Positions 1 to 11,484 of a DNA stretch of 64,000 nt are shown here, piece by piece. The DNA is taken from contig JBANSL010000006.1 of assembly GCA_037127255.1 (NCBI GenBank), positions 86,848,107 through 86,912,106 on the forward strand. The letters are read 5' to 3'. The stretch comes from Persicaria tinctoria. Taxonomy: Eukaryota; Streptophyta; Magnoliopsida; Caryophyllales; Polygonaceae. Every line of letters begins with the position of its first letter. Position 1 is the first letter of the stretch. A model generated the notes under the pieces. That model searched no databases, was not told the origin of the DNA, and worked only from the letters and a program-made list of their open reading frames with translations. The position numbers and the translations under genes were made by a program.

Positions 1-1223
1 GTTATTGATGTCTTGAAATTATGTTTCAGACAGAGATGGGTTGGTGGAGAGGTCATACATGCTCAGCAGGTATCACACATGGTCTTATTATTTGAATTTG
101 ATTTTGTGAAATATTCCACCCACATAAATTATTTTCACGGTGAAAATTGCACATAATTTTGTTTATGCTGATTTTGCAGATTTGCGATGTTCTCTATCCA
201 GGAGATGCTATAGAAGATGGAAAGCTTTTACGTTTGAAGCACAGAAGATGGAAAGCTTTTACGTTTGAAGCAACAATTTTTCCTATGTAGTGCTTCACTT
301 CAGGTAATGTACCATTTGCATAATTGATTTGATTCATTTGAATGGTGTATTTCTTATGTTTAAGATTTCACATAGTAACCTGAACAACAAACAATTGAAT
401 TACCTTCGGTTGGTTCAATTATGCACATATTCCATGACAGAGGAGGACCAAATTTGCAAGTGGCCAAAGAATCAGCTTCTTGTTTCGTCTTTAGTCTTTA
501 CCAATTTCAGGTTTTGTTTTCTTGAGTAGTTCTTTGCAATGTTTGCTGCAAAATTTGAAGAAAATTAACTTTGTGTGTTTTGCAGGTGCGAGAAGGTTAA
601 AACAAGCAAGTCTTCTAATTTAATTCGAAGATTTTAACATGGTATTTTTGCCGGTGTGGCCGGATGAACTAGGTTAAAGCAACTAGAGGCAACTCAATGA
701 ACCAAATAAAATCATGCCATGTTAATCTTCTAATTTAATTTCATTACTTTGTATTCTATCTCATTACTTGGTTATTTTTGGTGATGAGAGCACTCTCCAA
801 GTCCGGTTGGAGAGTGCTTGATTGGTAAAAGTGTATCTTTTAAGTACTATCATTTGTAAAATATTTATAAATGACGATTTCATATTTATCTTATGTATAG
901 GTTCATTAAAGTACGACGTCATTTGCAAAATCTTGTTATATGAACAGAGGGTGATGTGTATCGAATGAAAAAACATTGGATTATAGATTAAGAGTGTTGT
1001 GCTTCAATAGCTATGAAATCAAATGATTATATAAAAACAGATGTTAGTATCATTATAAACATCGTCTAAATAATCTAAACCAATGTGTAACATATTTTTT
1101 TACATCACAATTTTAATATAAATTGATATATATTGCTAACAACAACTTCTTTATAAAAATCTAAAATGATGTCTATATCGTATTAATACACCAGTTATGT
1201 AAATATTTCATACGATAGATTAT
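1..1223. repeat. left arm of long inverted repeat, copy 1 (L1)
   Basis: Reverse complement of 8784-9895 with few mismatches. The right arm lacks about 110 bp present here (about 1078-1189), close to the loop. The arm continues beyond the window edge; the equivalent complete arm is 26562-29375. Confidence 0.9.
30..303 (+). pseudogene. PHS: captured alpha-glucan phosphorylase gene fragment
   Basis: Two exon-like blocks with correct splice borders: 30-69 (after ...TTTCAG, before GTATCA) encodes QRWVGGEVIHAQQ, and 180-303 (after TTTTGCAG, before GTAATG) encodes ICDVLYPGDAIEDGKLLRLK. The latter resembles the LYPGD...GK.LRLKQQ segment of plant cytosolic alpha-1,4-glucan phosphorylase (starch/maltodextrin phosphorolysis). 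The first block resembles a segment that lies well upstream of it in the family, so the captured piece has lost the exons between them. A 31-bp direct duplication inside the second block (about 211-272) shifts the frame to an early TAG. It cannot encode an enzyme. The missing upstream exon is seen in the other arms (10048-10133). Confidence 0.72.
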
Positions 1224-1612
1224 TTTAAAACAATAAAAAATCACAAATTATACACACGAAATTAATATACACAAAATCAATATAATATAAATGATGTCTA
1301 TTTTGATTTAATACATTGATTATTTTAAAAATAGTGATGTAAATGTAAAATTTAGGCTTGGTGTGGATATTTTCAAAAGCTTATAAATGAAGAATAACAA
1401 CGCTTCAACAACAAATGAACATGTGAAAAATAAATTTGAGGAGCTGATTTATATCTATATTCAAAATAAAATAGATGTTTTAACCAAGAAAAGACATCGG
1501 CTTAAAAACGATGTGGAAAAGTTGATCTTTTACTACACGCACAAAGAGGTCGGATTTTTTTTTGAAAGACATCTGTTGTGAACAGATGTCTAATTGCGTT
1601 TTTCTAGTAGTG

Positions 1613-3079
1613 TGTTGTCGATTTTGCATGAGCTTTGTTTGAGGACGGAAGCTTATCTCTTGTGTCGGTGGTGTAGTCTTGAGTAAAGTGATCCAGGGTG
1701 GCCTGAACCCTTTCTCCATTGTTCCATGGTAACGGACAAGAAAGGCTTTGGTTGCATCTTGAATTTTGTTGGCCCTTGCACGAGTGATAGGACCATCGAA
1801 TGGAACCATCATGTTGTTCTTAATCTCAGCAGGAGTCATCGACAATTGCATTGCATCATTCTCTTCCACTTGATTTAGATTTGTCCTAAAATCGTCTTCA
1901 GAGTGATCGTCAGGCACGAACAAGGATAAGTCAGCGACGTTGAAGATAGAATGCACATTGTACTTATCGATAGGAAGATCCAGCTTGTATGCATTAGGAC
2001 CAATCTTCTGAACCACTAGAAATGGTCCATCTCCCCTGGGGTCCAGCTTAGATTTCCGTTGTTGCGGAAACCTTTCCTTCCTGAGATGCAGCCATACCAG
2101 ATCACCAACGTTGAACTGCACCTCCTTGCGATGCTTGTCCTTCGCTGCCGTGTATTGCACAGTTTTCCTCTCCAGTTGCGCCTTGGTACGCTCATGCAAG
2201 CGCTTGATGAAGTCCACCTTCTTAGTTGCATCCATGCTCTCCTTTTCTTTAAGTGGACGTGACATCATATCCACTTGGGTTAGTGGGTTTCGGCCAAACA
2301 CCACTTCGAAGGGTGTCTATTTTGTTTTTGAGTGCCTAGACCTGTTATAAGCAAACACAACAAATGGTATGCATTCTTCCCACCTCCGGAGGTTAATTCG
2401 CAGCATAAGTCTAAGGAGAGCCCCAAGAGTTCTATTTATAACCTCAGCTTGGCCATCAGTTTGGGGTGACAAGAAGTAGAAAATAATAGTTTTGTACCCA
2501 ACTTAGACCATAAAGTTTTCCAAAAACAGCTTAAAAATTTAGAGTCATGATCAGAAACTATAGATAATGGAAATCCATGTAAGCGAACAAAAAACTTTTA
2601 ATGAATAAATGAGCAACATGAATAGCATCATCCATTTTGTGACATGGTATGAAATAAGCCATTTTTGAAAATCTATCTACAACAACAAAAATAGAATCAT
2701 GACTCTTAGAAGTTCTAGGCAAGCCAACAATGAAATCCATAGAAACATCTTCCCAGGGTGCATTTGAAATAGGTAAAGGTTAATATAGACCATTTGCATT
2801 AGCTTTGGATTTTGCTTTAGCACAAGTGACACAATTTTTGACAAATCTAAGGACATAATTATACATTTTAGGCCAAAAGTAATGTTTCTTAAGTCCAGCT
2901 AATGTTGGTTCGAATCCACCATGCCCTCTAGACTCATGGATTTCTTGACTCAACACGATCCTTATCCCTATCAATGGCCAAGCGATTGGTCAACTGGTTT
3001 ATTGCATTCGCAATCATGGACTCCAAAATGGTCGTAGTAAGGGGGTAGGGGAAGAGTTGTGGTTGTTGTCGTTAGACAT
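1613..3079 (-). pseudogene. Ty3/gypsy gag-integrase deletion derivative
   Basis: Minus-strand remnant of a Ty3/gypsy polyprotein. It starts with a gag-like ATG at 3079 (MSNDNNHNSSP) and within about 120 bp passes into an integrase HHCC zinc region (KNCVTCAKAKSKA, 2780-2974), so protease, reverse transcriptase and RNase H are absent. The integrase core follows in broken frames: MDFIVGLP...[14 protein letters not shown] (2558-2740), then SDHDSKF and [10 protein letters not shown] (about 2430-2555). The largest open piece (to 2304) holds the C-terminal GPFLVV...YKLDLP domain and then reads into the CACTA end, giving a chimeric tail. No chromodomain is seen; the C-terminal pattern is chromovirus-like, clade not assignable by eye. 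Stops and frame changes make it non-functional. Confidence 0.85.
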
Positions 3080-3474
3080 GTTCCTATAATATCAGAAGAG
3101 CAACAAGCAAACGGAGCAAAGACCAGAAACCAAGTAATGCAAGCCCTTTTTATTCTAAGAGTGATTCGGTTTTAGAAATCAATTAGGCGAGAAAACATGG
3201 TAGAATATTCAATTAATCTTCTCTGGACACAAAAATTTTCAATATTGATGATAGCAAGGTAAGATCAAGTTGCAAATGAATCAGCCACAAGTCGAATAGC
3301 AAGGATAGGAAGTATGAACAAGCGGCTGATGTGTAGAAAATACAAAGTACAATGTGATTCTCAAAATTTCAGCAATATGTAGCAAAAGACACGATGCAAT
3401 CACAAGGGTAAGCAAGTGCACACACTTCGTCAACTATTATCTGACGGTTGCAACACGGTTTAGAAAAAGAGGGG

Positions 3475-6192
3475 TGTGACCCAGGCTCTTTGAATTATGC
3501 TTAAAGTAATATTCTAAAATAAAATAAGTTACCCAAAACAAAGGGGTCCAAGTACAATAACCAAAATAATGAAATAACGACAACGGAAATAATATTCAAA
3601 TAGTAGCAGCGGAATGAATAAAATAAATCCCATAAATTCTAAAAGTTTGTACCTTAATTCAAAACACAATAACACTGAAAACAATGAAATTCTTTATTCT
3701 TCAGCGCCTCAAGACCGTTTACTTAAACCTGTGGGTCGACGGCTGAGGTGTAGTATGCAGACCAGGGACCCCAATCGTCCAAAGGAGAAAAATAGGACGG
3801 TTAGTCTTTTTACGACTAGCAAGTAGCAGAAAGTAAAAATGTTCAAGACTCCGTCTACCACCCATTGACCAAAAAGGGTATTGGTGATTGTAGACTAAAA
3901 TACGAATTAGGAGTAAATATTTATGTGGAACCTGACTCGTTTGATTACAATAAAATAAAATAACAGGATGATCCAAAAAGGACCGAGTGTTTGAATGGGA
4001 TGCGGATCCGGAGATCCTAGGGAATCATATTCCGAGTACGGAAAGAATATGATATAACATCACTGAAAGTGGGTCACCTATTAGTAAGTAATGTACAACG
4101 CAATAATAGTAATAACACAATATACACAACATTATCGTTTACTTAGGACGAGTGGTACCGGCCTCGGCCGCATATACTGGGCGGATGACCTACTACCCTT
4201 AGGTAGATGTACCCATTCCAGAGATTTGCAAGTTCGAAGGGGCATCTCATGAGACATTTATAGAGCAAGGTATAACCGAACCTTGACCTGACTTTACCCT
4301 TTTTCCATTATTTAAGACACATCATAATAACAATAACAACAACAACAACAACAACAATAACAATAATACAACTCGTATAAGTACCAATCCACAAATACAT
4401 CCTAGGTGACCACAAAAGGCATAATGTACACTTTAGATCTATAAAGTGCACGAAATAATATAACTGAATAGCATGGATATTCAAAACCAATAATATACCA
4501 TACTTAACTAGCAGGAAGGAACAAAATGGACAAATCATGCTTTTTAGGAAGTTCGGGCATTTAATGTAATTTTCTCAAACCATAGGATCAAATTATAATT
4601 ACCCGAGTTGACATGCTATGTTAGATTAAGGAATTGATAAATAGCAACAAACTGAACTAACTTGCATATTTACCGCAAACTCATAGCATGGAACTTATAA
4701 AGGACACAAAAAACAATAATTGCGTAAAAGGCACGAAATTTGGAGAAATGCACTGATTGAACCAAACTACTTGCCTTAATCCGACGAAATGCTTATTCGT
4801 GGTTGAGAAAAATAATCTGATAAATGACCTGAGATTTTACAGAATTAAATAGGGTATTAGTAACTTTTTAGAAATTACGGAAACGGCACCGTAACTTTTA
4901 AAAAGTACAAAACTTACCCTTGCTTTTCCCAAAAGCCAACCCGATTATGTCTCACAAAATCTCAGGAGCTGTAAAGGCTGTAAACTGTTCCAAAACAGTA
5001 GGTAAGTTAGATTAAACATCGCATACTTGTTCGAAACTCGACAATTAGCGATGAATAAAGCGGATCTTACCCAAACGGGACTCGAAAACGTCCAAGTTCC
5101 GAGCTTATGAACCCTTGGATATGGTATGAATCTGAAAGGAATAATTTTGGTCAGATAACAGCCCTTGGATTGAAGGAAAGAGGGAAAAACGAACATAAAT
5201 CACGTTTTTCTGAACTACAGAAACACTGCTCACCAGTGTAGTTCGAGGCTGTGTTGCGATTGCCTCGAAGAAGGTATGACGTAACGGACAGATGGGTTCA
5301 ACAGAGGGTGTTTCAAGCTTTCTGATGCAGTCGGCATCTCTGGCTTTGGACCACAGTGTAGGTGGTGGCAAAGCCCGAAAGTAGGCTTGTCGAACACTGT
5401 TCTGCAGCAACTTCCGACGCCGATTTGGACGTCTTTCCGGTGAGCTGCTGTGTCGGGGCTTGCACGGTGGTTGCCTGGGTGTGGGAGAAGACCAGTGGTG
5501 GCGGTATTCAGCTCTGGTGTCGCCGGAATCGCGGTCGAGGGTGATCGGAGATAGCTGGTGATTTGTGATCTTCGGTCGCTGTTGATGGGTTTGTAGAGAA
5601 TGAATGGGAAAGGTTTATGGCGAGAGGGTTAACTGATATAGAAGAATACAGCGTTATCTTCAATTTGATCTAATCCGAATCCACTAAAGATAGAGATTTG
5701 AGGTTGAAAAATCTGGCCAAAGATTACTAGTTATCAATTAGTTAAAGATAGAATTTTGTTTAAAAACAAAAATCTGATCTTCCTTCCTTCCGTGTGCAGG
5801 TTTGCTGGGCTGGCTGGGCTCGTCTCGGAATGCTGTTGTGGACCTGGCTGTTGTGGGCTTCTTCCATTTATGTTGGTAGTATGTACATGTGTGTGTGTAT
5901 ATATATATAACGTAGTATAATATAGACCTAAATACACATATATTGTATGTATATACTATATATATATAACTAGTCCACTAATTTACCCATAAATAATATA
6001 TAAATATTATTTGCGAAACTTTAATTTATTTAAATAATTTAAATAAATTAATTCCCCAATTTCACATTATAAAATGTGAAATAATTATCTTACGAACTTG
6101 ACACATTAAAATAATAGAAATAAGGAATAATTCCGACTTTTATTTAATTAAATTCTAAAATTAAATAAACGGAAATACGAGGGTATTTCACA
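3475..6192 (-). repeat. 5' LTR of the minus-strand Ty3/gypsy derivative
   Basis: A 2.7-kb block bounded by TGTGAC...TTTCACA (5-bp inverted ends TGTGA/TCACA), placed upstream (in minus sense) of the gag-like start. On the minus strand it begins TGTGAAATACCC at 6192 and ends GGGTCACA at 3475. It contains an AAC-type microsatellite and an AT-rich part (5880-6180). A matching 3' LTR is not in the window because the CACTA element replaces that side. I do not recognise a primer-binding site next to it. The LTR limits are inferred from end motifs, not from an alignment of two LTRs. Confidence 0.6.
4322..4369. repeat. (AAC)n microsatellite in LTR
   Basis: Imperfect AAC/AAT trinucleotide run. The copy 2 equivalent (about 32475-32528) is 6 bp longer, so this site has changed length since the 24-kb duplication. 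Confidence 0.9.
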
Positions 6193-7830
6193 CGCGACAT
6201 CCAGATTCGCGCAAGACAACTTTCAATTTTCCCTTCCTTCTATCAGGTAAACCACATTTGAAAACCTAGAAATCCTTCTTTCAATTCTAATGGAATTTCA
6301 ATCCTTCTTTCAATCATCTGCTTTCATATTTGTTTTTTATTTTTATTTTTCAATATTTCATTGTTGATTTAATTTTCCTTGCCGAATCGAAGTTGGAGGG
6401 AGATGTTGAGCATCATGGATGCCTAAATGCCTGACTGTGTGTCTGGTTAACATAGATCTCCCCTTCCCTTTCGATAGTTTGGAACTGAGGACAGGTTGGG
6501 CACCAGAGCTTGTTGCATTGACCAACATATATGTCTTGACTCTTGAGTATAAAGAGTTCATCTGACGGCAGACATAGGTATGGTCATTTTAGTATTTGCT
6601 AAAAACCTAATTGACATGTAGCAAGATGTAGAAGAAAGTGAGCTCTTGTCCTGTGACTGAGATTGATGTTCATTAGTCTTGAACTTAAATAATTTCAGCT
6701 TATGCTAGTGAGCTTTCTTTTTTCCATTTTTGAAGCGCACATAACAAAACATAGAGATTTGTTGAAATATGATAAGCTATATGAGTAATCTTATTAACAT
6801 AATGAATACTATAGGCATACATTTATAATTTTTATTTATAAATGTTGCCTTCTTTTTCTCTTGGACATGTACTGAAGTATCGAAATTTTATGTAATTGAA
6901 TTGAATTTTAGATTTATAATTGTTATTGACAAATGTTGCCTGCCTTTTCTCTTGGACATTGTACTTAGGTATTGAACTTTATGTCATTGAATTGAATTTT
7001 AGATTCTATTTGCTTCCAACATATTGCCATTTGATTCGAATGGTAGTATATATGTAGCCAAGTTTCTTCTGATTATATGGGGTTTGTTGTTCAGTAAAGT
7101 ATAAAGCCTTTCTTATTCTCAATATATATGGTATGCCTTGCGACTTCTTGTTTTTCTGTGCCAAGCCCAGCTCAACCATTTGGTCCGAAAGACTTGGCAT
7201 GGAGAATGGTTTGTTAATGCTACTTGTTTATCATCCATTTTCATGTTTCCCCTCCAAATGTATTGTTCATACAGAATTAGTTTACTTGTTTAAATTATGT
7301 TATATGTTGTATTCTGTTTGCAATACTTGATTGCAAATAATTTGTGCGTGTTTGCATCTTATCAACTCCTAATAGCTGTATGCTTATTCATCTCAATGTA
7401 AGTATATTGAAGAGACTAACTTCATTTCATACTGAAATTTGGGACAGAGCTGGCAAGTTGGTGAATATCAAGCTTCATGTCAGGCGGTCTCAATGTGTGG
7501 TAAAGGAGTCAAGATCCCAGTGTATTTGCGATTGCAGACGTCCTAACTTTACTACTGTATCTACACAAGGTCTCCTGATTGTCTCGAATTTGCTCCTGTT
7601 GCTACAAGCTTAACCCAACTTTTGTTACAGGCAATCTCTACTCAATTATTGTTAATGATTCTATTTTTCTGTCAACAGGCTACTCAGGGAAGTGTTATCT
7701 TAAACATTCTCTAAATATTCAGAAGGTAAGAGTCAGAAAATTGCTGCCTTTACTCTTGTTCTAGCATCTTTTTTAACTCAAGTGACTTTTTTTATGTGTT
7801 TGTGAACAACTTTTCCTTCAATGATTGAAG
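6193..7830 (+). other. unclassified spacer, possibly captured gene sequence
   Basis: No coding region recognised. The stretch is intron-like (AT-rich, T-runs) with several blocks that look like exons bounded by AG and GT, for example about 6390-6585, 7445-7580 and 7679-7724. I could not assign them. Two related blocks (about 6841-6910 and 6937-7000) share 'tgttgcct..ctttttctcttggaca' and 'attgaattgaattttaga', a local duplication. The whole stretch is repeated in copy 2 at 34352-35989. Confidence 0.4.
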
Positions 7831-7880
7831 GCTACAATGAAGAGATATCTACATCTAAGCTATCTGGTGGAGCTCGCTAT
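7831..7880 (+). pseudogene. possible dynamin-related GTPase exon fragment
   Basis: A 50-bp block encodes GYNEEISTSKLSGGAR, which resembles the EIST(S/A)xLSGGARI motif of plant dynamin-related proteins (membrane-fission GTPases). Only this short motif is recognisable; the sequence downstream does not continue in the family. It lies just before the CCR4 fragment, in the same orientation. The assignment rests on one motif and could be wrong. Confidence 0.45.
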
Positions 7881-7936
7881 GAAAGGCAACATTTTATTTG
7901 ACCCGTGTTGATGCCTTGGATCAGGAAAATACACAT

Positions 7937-8533
7937 GTAAATGTCAGTCAAGATCTTCTGGCAGGTACTATCCTTATTTGCACAAGTCCCGGGTTAATTC
8001 ACTTGCTTCTTCGTGTATTGTAATTGTAAATTTGTAACTTTTGCAATGTTAACTATATTAGGTTCATACTTTGCTGAAAGGCTTGGAGAAAATTGCAGCT
8101 TGTGCAGACATCCCTATAAGTTAGTTTGTGGAGATTTTGATTCAACTCCTGGAAGGTTAATTGGTCGTTTTAGTTAGGGCATCTAGCTTTTGTTTACTAT
8201 TCTAGTTTGACATAATACACCAGTGACTGAAAATTTATGATTAAACTAAATTGCAGTGATGCCCATGGCCCATGCTCTTCTTGCAATAGGAAAGGTTGAC
8301 TCTTTACACCTCGATTTAGCAGTAGACCTCCTGGGCATCTTGCGTCCTCATTCAAAGTTGTCACACCAACTACCATTGGTACATTGACAGTTTTTTACTC
8401 CAAAGCATTCATATTTCTTTAGTCATGTATCCTTATTGCCATAAATTGATACGTTTTTTGGAATTATAGGTTAGCGCATACTCTTCCTTTGCTAGAGGAA
8501 TGGGGACGCATTCAGAGCAGCAGAGGAGGAGAT
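7937..8533 (+). pseudogene. CCR4: captured CCR4-type deadenylase gene fragment
   Basis: Four exon-like blocks with introns kept. They match the C-terminal exonuclease (EEP) domain of plant carbon catabolite repressor 4, the poly(A)-shortening subunit of CCR4-NOT: ENTHVNVSQDL (7937-7975), VHTLLKGLEKIAACADIP then GDFDSTPG (8062-8155), ALLAIGKVDSL...GILRPHSKLSHQLPL (8257-8378), and VSAYSSFARGMG (8470-8533). Acceptor and donor borders are in place. Small indels after ACADIP and at the start of the third block break the frame. The N-terminal region and the last exon of the domain are absent. Sense is plus, the same as the neighbouring glycolate oxidase piece. Confidence 0.85.
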
Positions 8534-8680
8534 TACTGCTGAATATGGTGATTACTGCTGAAGATGGTGAGTTGTAAGTTCAGAAAAAAGGAGCTTATAT
8601 TAGAGAGAAAACATAATAGTGTGGTTCTTTGAAATCTAAGCTTACCACGTTCTAAGTTGACTCTTATCACTAACCTGCAG

Positions 8681-8781
8681 CAAGATTGGCCATAGAAGTC
8701 GGTTCAGCCGGGATCATAGTTTCTAACCATGGAGCTCGCTAACTGGATTATGTACCTGCAAAAATCACAGCTTTTCAGGAG
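8681..8781 (+). pseudogene. GLO: captured glycolate oxidase exon fragment
   Basis: One exon (after CCTGCAG, before GTATAA) encodes ARLAIEVGSAGIIVSNHGAR-stop-LDYVPAKITAFQE. This is the FMN/active-site segment of plant (S)-2-hydroxyacid oxidase (peroxisomal glycolate oxidase, photorespiration), which contains the conserved SNHGARQLDY. The Gln codon after GAR is TAA, so it is a nonsense pseudogene. The copy 2 version (36840-36940) keeps a more ancestral Ala where this copy has Val. The fragment directly abuts the truncated edge of the CACTA arm at 8784. Confidence 0.85.
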
Positions 8782-8783
8782 GT

Positions 8784-11484
8784 ATAATCTATCGTATGAA
8801 ATATGTACATAACTGGTGTAGATTATTTAGACGATGTCTATAATGATACTAACATTTGTTTTTATATAATGATTTGATTTCATAGCTATTGAAGCACAAC
8901 ACTCTTAATCTATAATCCAATGTTTTTTCATTCGATACACATCACCCTCTGTTCATATAATAAGATTTTGCAAATGACGTCGTACTTTAATGAACCTATA
9001 CATAAGATAAATATGAAATCGTCATTTATAAATATTTTACAAATGATAGTACTTAAAAGATACACTTTTACCAATCAAGCACTCTCCAACCGGACTTGGA
9101 GAGTGCTCTCATCACCAAAAATAACCAAGTAATGAGATAGAATACAAAGTAATGAAATTAAATTAGAAGATTAACTTGGCATGATTTTATTTGGTTCATT
9201 GAGTTGCCTCTAGTTGCTTTAACCTAGTTCATCCGGCCACACCGGCAAAAATACCATGTTAAAATCTTCGAATTAAATTAGAAGACTTGCTTGTTTTAAC
9301 CTTGTCGCACCTGCAAAACACACAAAGTTAATTTTCTTCAAATTTTGCAGCAAACATTGCAAAGAACTACTCAAGAAAACAAAACCTGAAATTGGTAAAG
9401 ACTAAAGACGAAACAAGAAGCTGATTCTTTGGCCACTTGCAAATTTGGTCCTCCTCTGTCATGGAATATGTGCATAATTGAACCAACCGAAGGTAATTCA
9501 ATTGTTTGTTGTTCAGGTTACTATGTGAGATCTTAAACATAAGAAATACACCATTGAAATGAATCAAATCAATTATGCAAATGGTACATTACCTGAAGTG
9601 AAGCACTACATAGGAAAAATTGTTGCTTCAAACGTAAAAGCTTTCCATCTTCTGTGCTTCAAACGTAAAAGCTTTCCATCTTCTATAGCATCTCCTGGAT
9701 AGAGAACATCGCAAATCTGCAAAATCAGCATAAACAAAATTATGTGCAATTTTCACCGTGAAAATAATTTATGTGGGTGGAATATTTCACAAAATCAAAT
9801 TCAAATAATAAGACCATGTGTGATACCTGCTGAGCATGTATGACCTCTCCACCAACCCATCTCTGTCTGAAACATAATTTCAAGACATCAATAACACTTG
9901 AATATCAATACATCCATGTGAAGAAGGATTACAAATCCTAGACAATCAGGGATTCCATCCTTGACACGTATGGTGATATAATAACAGATGGACATTACAC
10001 AATGAGTCAAATAGATGAGATCAAGGGCAGAAAAATCAGTGACTTACAATCCATCAGGATTGACCTGAACATGACCAAAGAATTGAACTGGAAATACCAC
10101 ATCATGCCTGACAAGTTCCCAAGGACTGAATTTCTGGAGAACATATAGGAAACATGTGTTGGCATAACTCCGTAAAATTCTAATCGTAAACAATACTGTC
10201 AACTTAAACCCCTGTGTTGTGTGCTGTCAAAACCGTCTAATTCTTGATCTAACACCAGACAATCTACCACCCCTTACCTCAAAATCAAAGTTCCTATAGC
10301 TAATGAAAAGTGAAAACCAATTCTTCAGAATTCAGTTGAAACGTGAGTATTAAACACCATCCAGAGCATGAGAAAATTTCAAACTACATGTAAAAAATTA
10401 AAAATAGATAGGAGCCCATCTGATACATCACCATCAACACCCTATATCAAAAACCACATGAATAGTCCTAGTCAATGATCCATTATGTCTCTGAAATAAA
10501 AAGGGATCCAAAAGTACGTGTATTATTTAAACAAACACATGCTTTATAGTAGCTAACATACGCACTTACAAAAACATATACATGCTTTTCTATCTCAATG
10601 GGCAACATAAAGGACCTAAAAAAGCAACAAATCAGTACATATATATTAGAAGATATATTCACATACAACGTGTGTGTAGTATCAATATCGATCTCAGTTT
10701 CAATTCGATCTATATATTTGTAAAAACCTAATTAAAAATAAGAAGAAAAACAATGTTAATTTTGCACAGAACTATTGAGAACATGTAAGGATTTTTTGTT
10801 GCCCGGTTTCCAAATAGCTCTGGTTGTACGTTCTACATTCTAAAGCAAACCACCTATCTACTGTCCCTATATTCCATGTCAATTCAAGAAAACTAGCAAC
10901 AATGGTCCAAAAAGTAATAACTTTATGACAGTAATTTTAGCAATCAAGAGAAGGTTGTGCTTGTAACTACAACTGATATAGAAGATAACCATAATGGGTC
11001 TGATAGTAATTTGTTTGATACAGAATATATGCTACTATACATGCTTACGCTAAGAAACCAGTTAATGAGCTTATTTAGTATCCGGCTTCTCATATCAACA
11101 TTCATGCCTAAGGGTGGTTCAAGGGTACCTCTATCAAATGCCGACCATATAGGTTTTAGAGCCAAAGAACCATTGCGCTAGACATTTATCAAATGCAGAC
11201 CACATTGCCTAAGGGTGGGACTTTTATAGCTAAATAAACACTATTTTAAAATCATAAAATAACAAATAGAAACACAAGATAAGGAAACATGGGTTCAATA
11301 GAAAAAACATACAATCTGGAACCTTCCAAGCATCCCGGGGATACTGGTTGGGCAGACAATGAACATTAGGACACCCAAATACGATTTTCAAAATCATTGC
11401 AAATAAGCTGAATAAGAACAACATACTAGGTACACAAGGGTTTACTTTAATCATTATGGCCACAAATAAAAACAATCAACAAAG
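8784..11484. repeat. right arm of long inverted repeat, copy 1 (R1a)
   Basis: Positions 8784-9895 pair with 1-1223 and the rest would pair with sequence left of the window. The whole block is also the reverse complement of 26562-29375. It is missing about 110 bp relative to the left arms near 8829. Confidence 0.88.
9593..10133 (-). pseudogene. PHS: captured alpha-glucan phosphorylase fragment (R1a)
   Basis: Three exon-like blocks on the minus strand, in order: 10133-10048 encodes KFSPWELVRHDVVFPVQFFG and then HVQVNPDG; 9866-9827 encodes QRWVGGEVIHAQQ; 9716-9593 encodes ICDVLYPGDAIEDGKLLRLK and is then frame-shifted by a 31-bp duplication. The first two match consecutive parts of the plant phosphorylase family (the usual text is ...FFGHV.V.PDG..KW.GGEVV.A). 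Introns with GT/AG borders are kept. The piece joins non-consecutive parts of the original gene, so an internal deletion occurred at or after capture. Confidence 0.8.

Larger units (their letters stand above)
1..1612 (+). mobile_element. CACTA element, truncated copy, right terminus (copy 1 left arm)
   Basis: Non-autonomous CACTA (En/Spm-type) DNA transposon; no transposase is visible. The right end reads ...TTTTTCTAGTAGTG at 1612, the complement of CACTACTAGAAAAA, the typical plant CACTA terminal repeat. The last 600 bp are AT-rich with repeated subterminal motifs (GATGTC / GACATC at about 1062, 1170, 1291, 1493, 1567 and 1584), including an inverted pair ACATCTGTT...AACAGATGT at 1569-1589. 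The 3 bp outside the end are TGT. Positions 1-1223 are the inverted copy of 8784-9895. The element runs off the window start; its second copy (26562-29764) shows what lies further left. It interrupts the C-terminus of a minus-strand Ty3/gypsy integrase. Confidence 0.72.

Noticed and set aside
764..976. A 70-codon frame (MFFHSIHITLC...) repeated at 8920, 28916 and 37079.
   Set aside because: It lies in AT-rich CACTA subterminal/intronic sequence, spans an inverted repeat (CACTCTCCAA...TTGGAGAGTG), and has no domain.
2780..3079. Possible intact small gag gene before the integrase fragment.
   Set aside because: The gag-like frame ends after about 20 codons and the text shifts into integrase; no CCHC knuckle is present.
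11230..11475. A conserved 81-codon minus frame ([14 protein letters not shown]...), seen in all arms.
   Set aside because: It overlaps the PRP19 IPGMLG exon in another frame and runs through intron sequence; conservation reflects recent duplication.
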